Assembly (NCBI GenBank): GCA_963575745.1
Contig: CAUYUJ010015265.1
Span: forward strand, 61,001 to 125,000
Direction: 5' to 3'
Source: Prorocentrum cordatum
Taxonomy: Eukaryota > Sar > Dinophyceae > Prorocentrales > Prorocentraceae
Length of the DNA stretch: 64,000 nt
Below the pieces are notes generated by a model. It did not search any database, was not told the origin of the DNA, and saw nothing but the letters and a program-made list of their open reading frames with translations. Each line of letters begins with the position of its first letter. Within the stretch, counting starts at the first letter, position 1. Made by a program: the position numbers and the translations under genes. This document shows positions 63,691-64,000 of the stretch, one piece after another.

Positions 63691-64000
63691 AAAGTCAGTC
63701 GCCCCACGGCCGCAGGAAAATCCGCGCGACTTCCATTTCGTAGCCGCGCGGGGTCGGCGTCGCCGCGCCCTCGACCAGTGGCGCCCCAGGAGGCGGAGAT
63801 TCGAGCCGCCAGGGGGGAGTGGTAGCGCCGCCGCTGCAGGCGCCGCGTCCTCGGCCTGCGCTACGCCTGGCAGGGCGGGGCACCAGCGCTGCTGCCTCCA
63901 GCGCAGTCGATGTCGAACGAGCCGCTGCCCAGGGCGCCACTGGCCAGCGGCCGCACCTCCAAGTTGGCAGCCAGCCTCGGCCCGCCCTCGACCGAGGGAT
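63691..64000. other. No recognised gene
   Basis: GC-rich sequence to the window edge, with no motif seen. Confidence 0.5.

Overview
This window is almost certainly nuclear DNA of a dinoflagellate. The decisive sign is a complete dinoflagellate spliced-leader sequence at 33312-33333, followed by a 7-base relic of an older one. LINE and Ty1/copia coding remnants of dinoflagellate type, a GC-rich protein style and very heavy simple-sequence content agree with this. I see no intact ordinary single-copy gene, no rRNA or tRNA, and no CRISPR. The window is a repeat and retroelement landscape.

Left part (1-37.4 kb). A satellite of about 176 bp is organised into higher-order units of about 0.9-1.4 kb: a head module, usually five monomers in fixed order, and a tail ending in a GC-rich hairpin, called HP here (arms CCGGCGGTAA and TTACCGCCGG). 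About 30 HP copies lie between 2.1 and 37.4 kb, two of them inverted. A second dispersed module (M2, about 280 bp) also abuts HP copies. Six retroelement 3' ends, from two coding types, all stop with a short A-run at the same point in the HP loop, and target-site duplications are visible at some of them. HP therefore looks like the target of a sequence-specific retrotransposition machinery. Type one (LINE-A: 1-772, 22690-25124, 30324-32405) encodes reverse transcriptase plus a C-terminal domain that reads as a circularly permuted RNase H. Type two (33312-35584 and a truncated copy at 27446-28504) encodes a 583-codon protein of unknown function; the full copy begins exactly with the spliced leader, so it was copied from a trans-spliced mRNA. 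One LINE-A copy and both type-two copies share a 24-nt stem-loop in their 3' regions. A GC-rich island with one 697-codon frame and 93-bp repeats interrupts the array at 2.4-4.7 kb.

Middle part (37.4-46.2 kb). Low-information sequence carries a minus-strand LINE fragment with a YADN reverse-transcriptase motif (38.4-39.2 kb), then a decayed 5.4-kb plus-strand LINE-B (endonuclease, reverse transcriptase, zinc knuckle, RNase H in normal order, zinc finger). HP and the satellite are no longer seen.

Right part (46.2-64 kb). There are decayed remnants of a possible tyrosine-recombinase element (49.9-51.6 kb), a dinoflagellate-type conserved frame (52.1-52.7 kb) and a Ty1/copia element (53.1-55.7 kb). 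These are followed by 3.4 kb of largely phase-coherent trinucleotide repeats with three different consensus forms, and a GC-rich region of minisatellites. At 60.7 kb lies a small retroposed fragment with an A11 tail and a perfect 18-bp target-site duplication.

All identifications are by eye from translated motifs and repeat comparison; no search was run.
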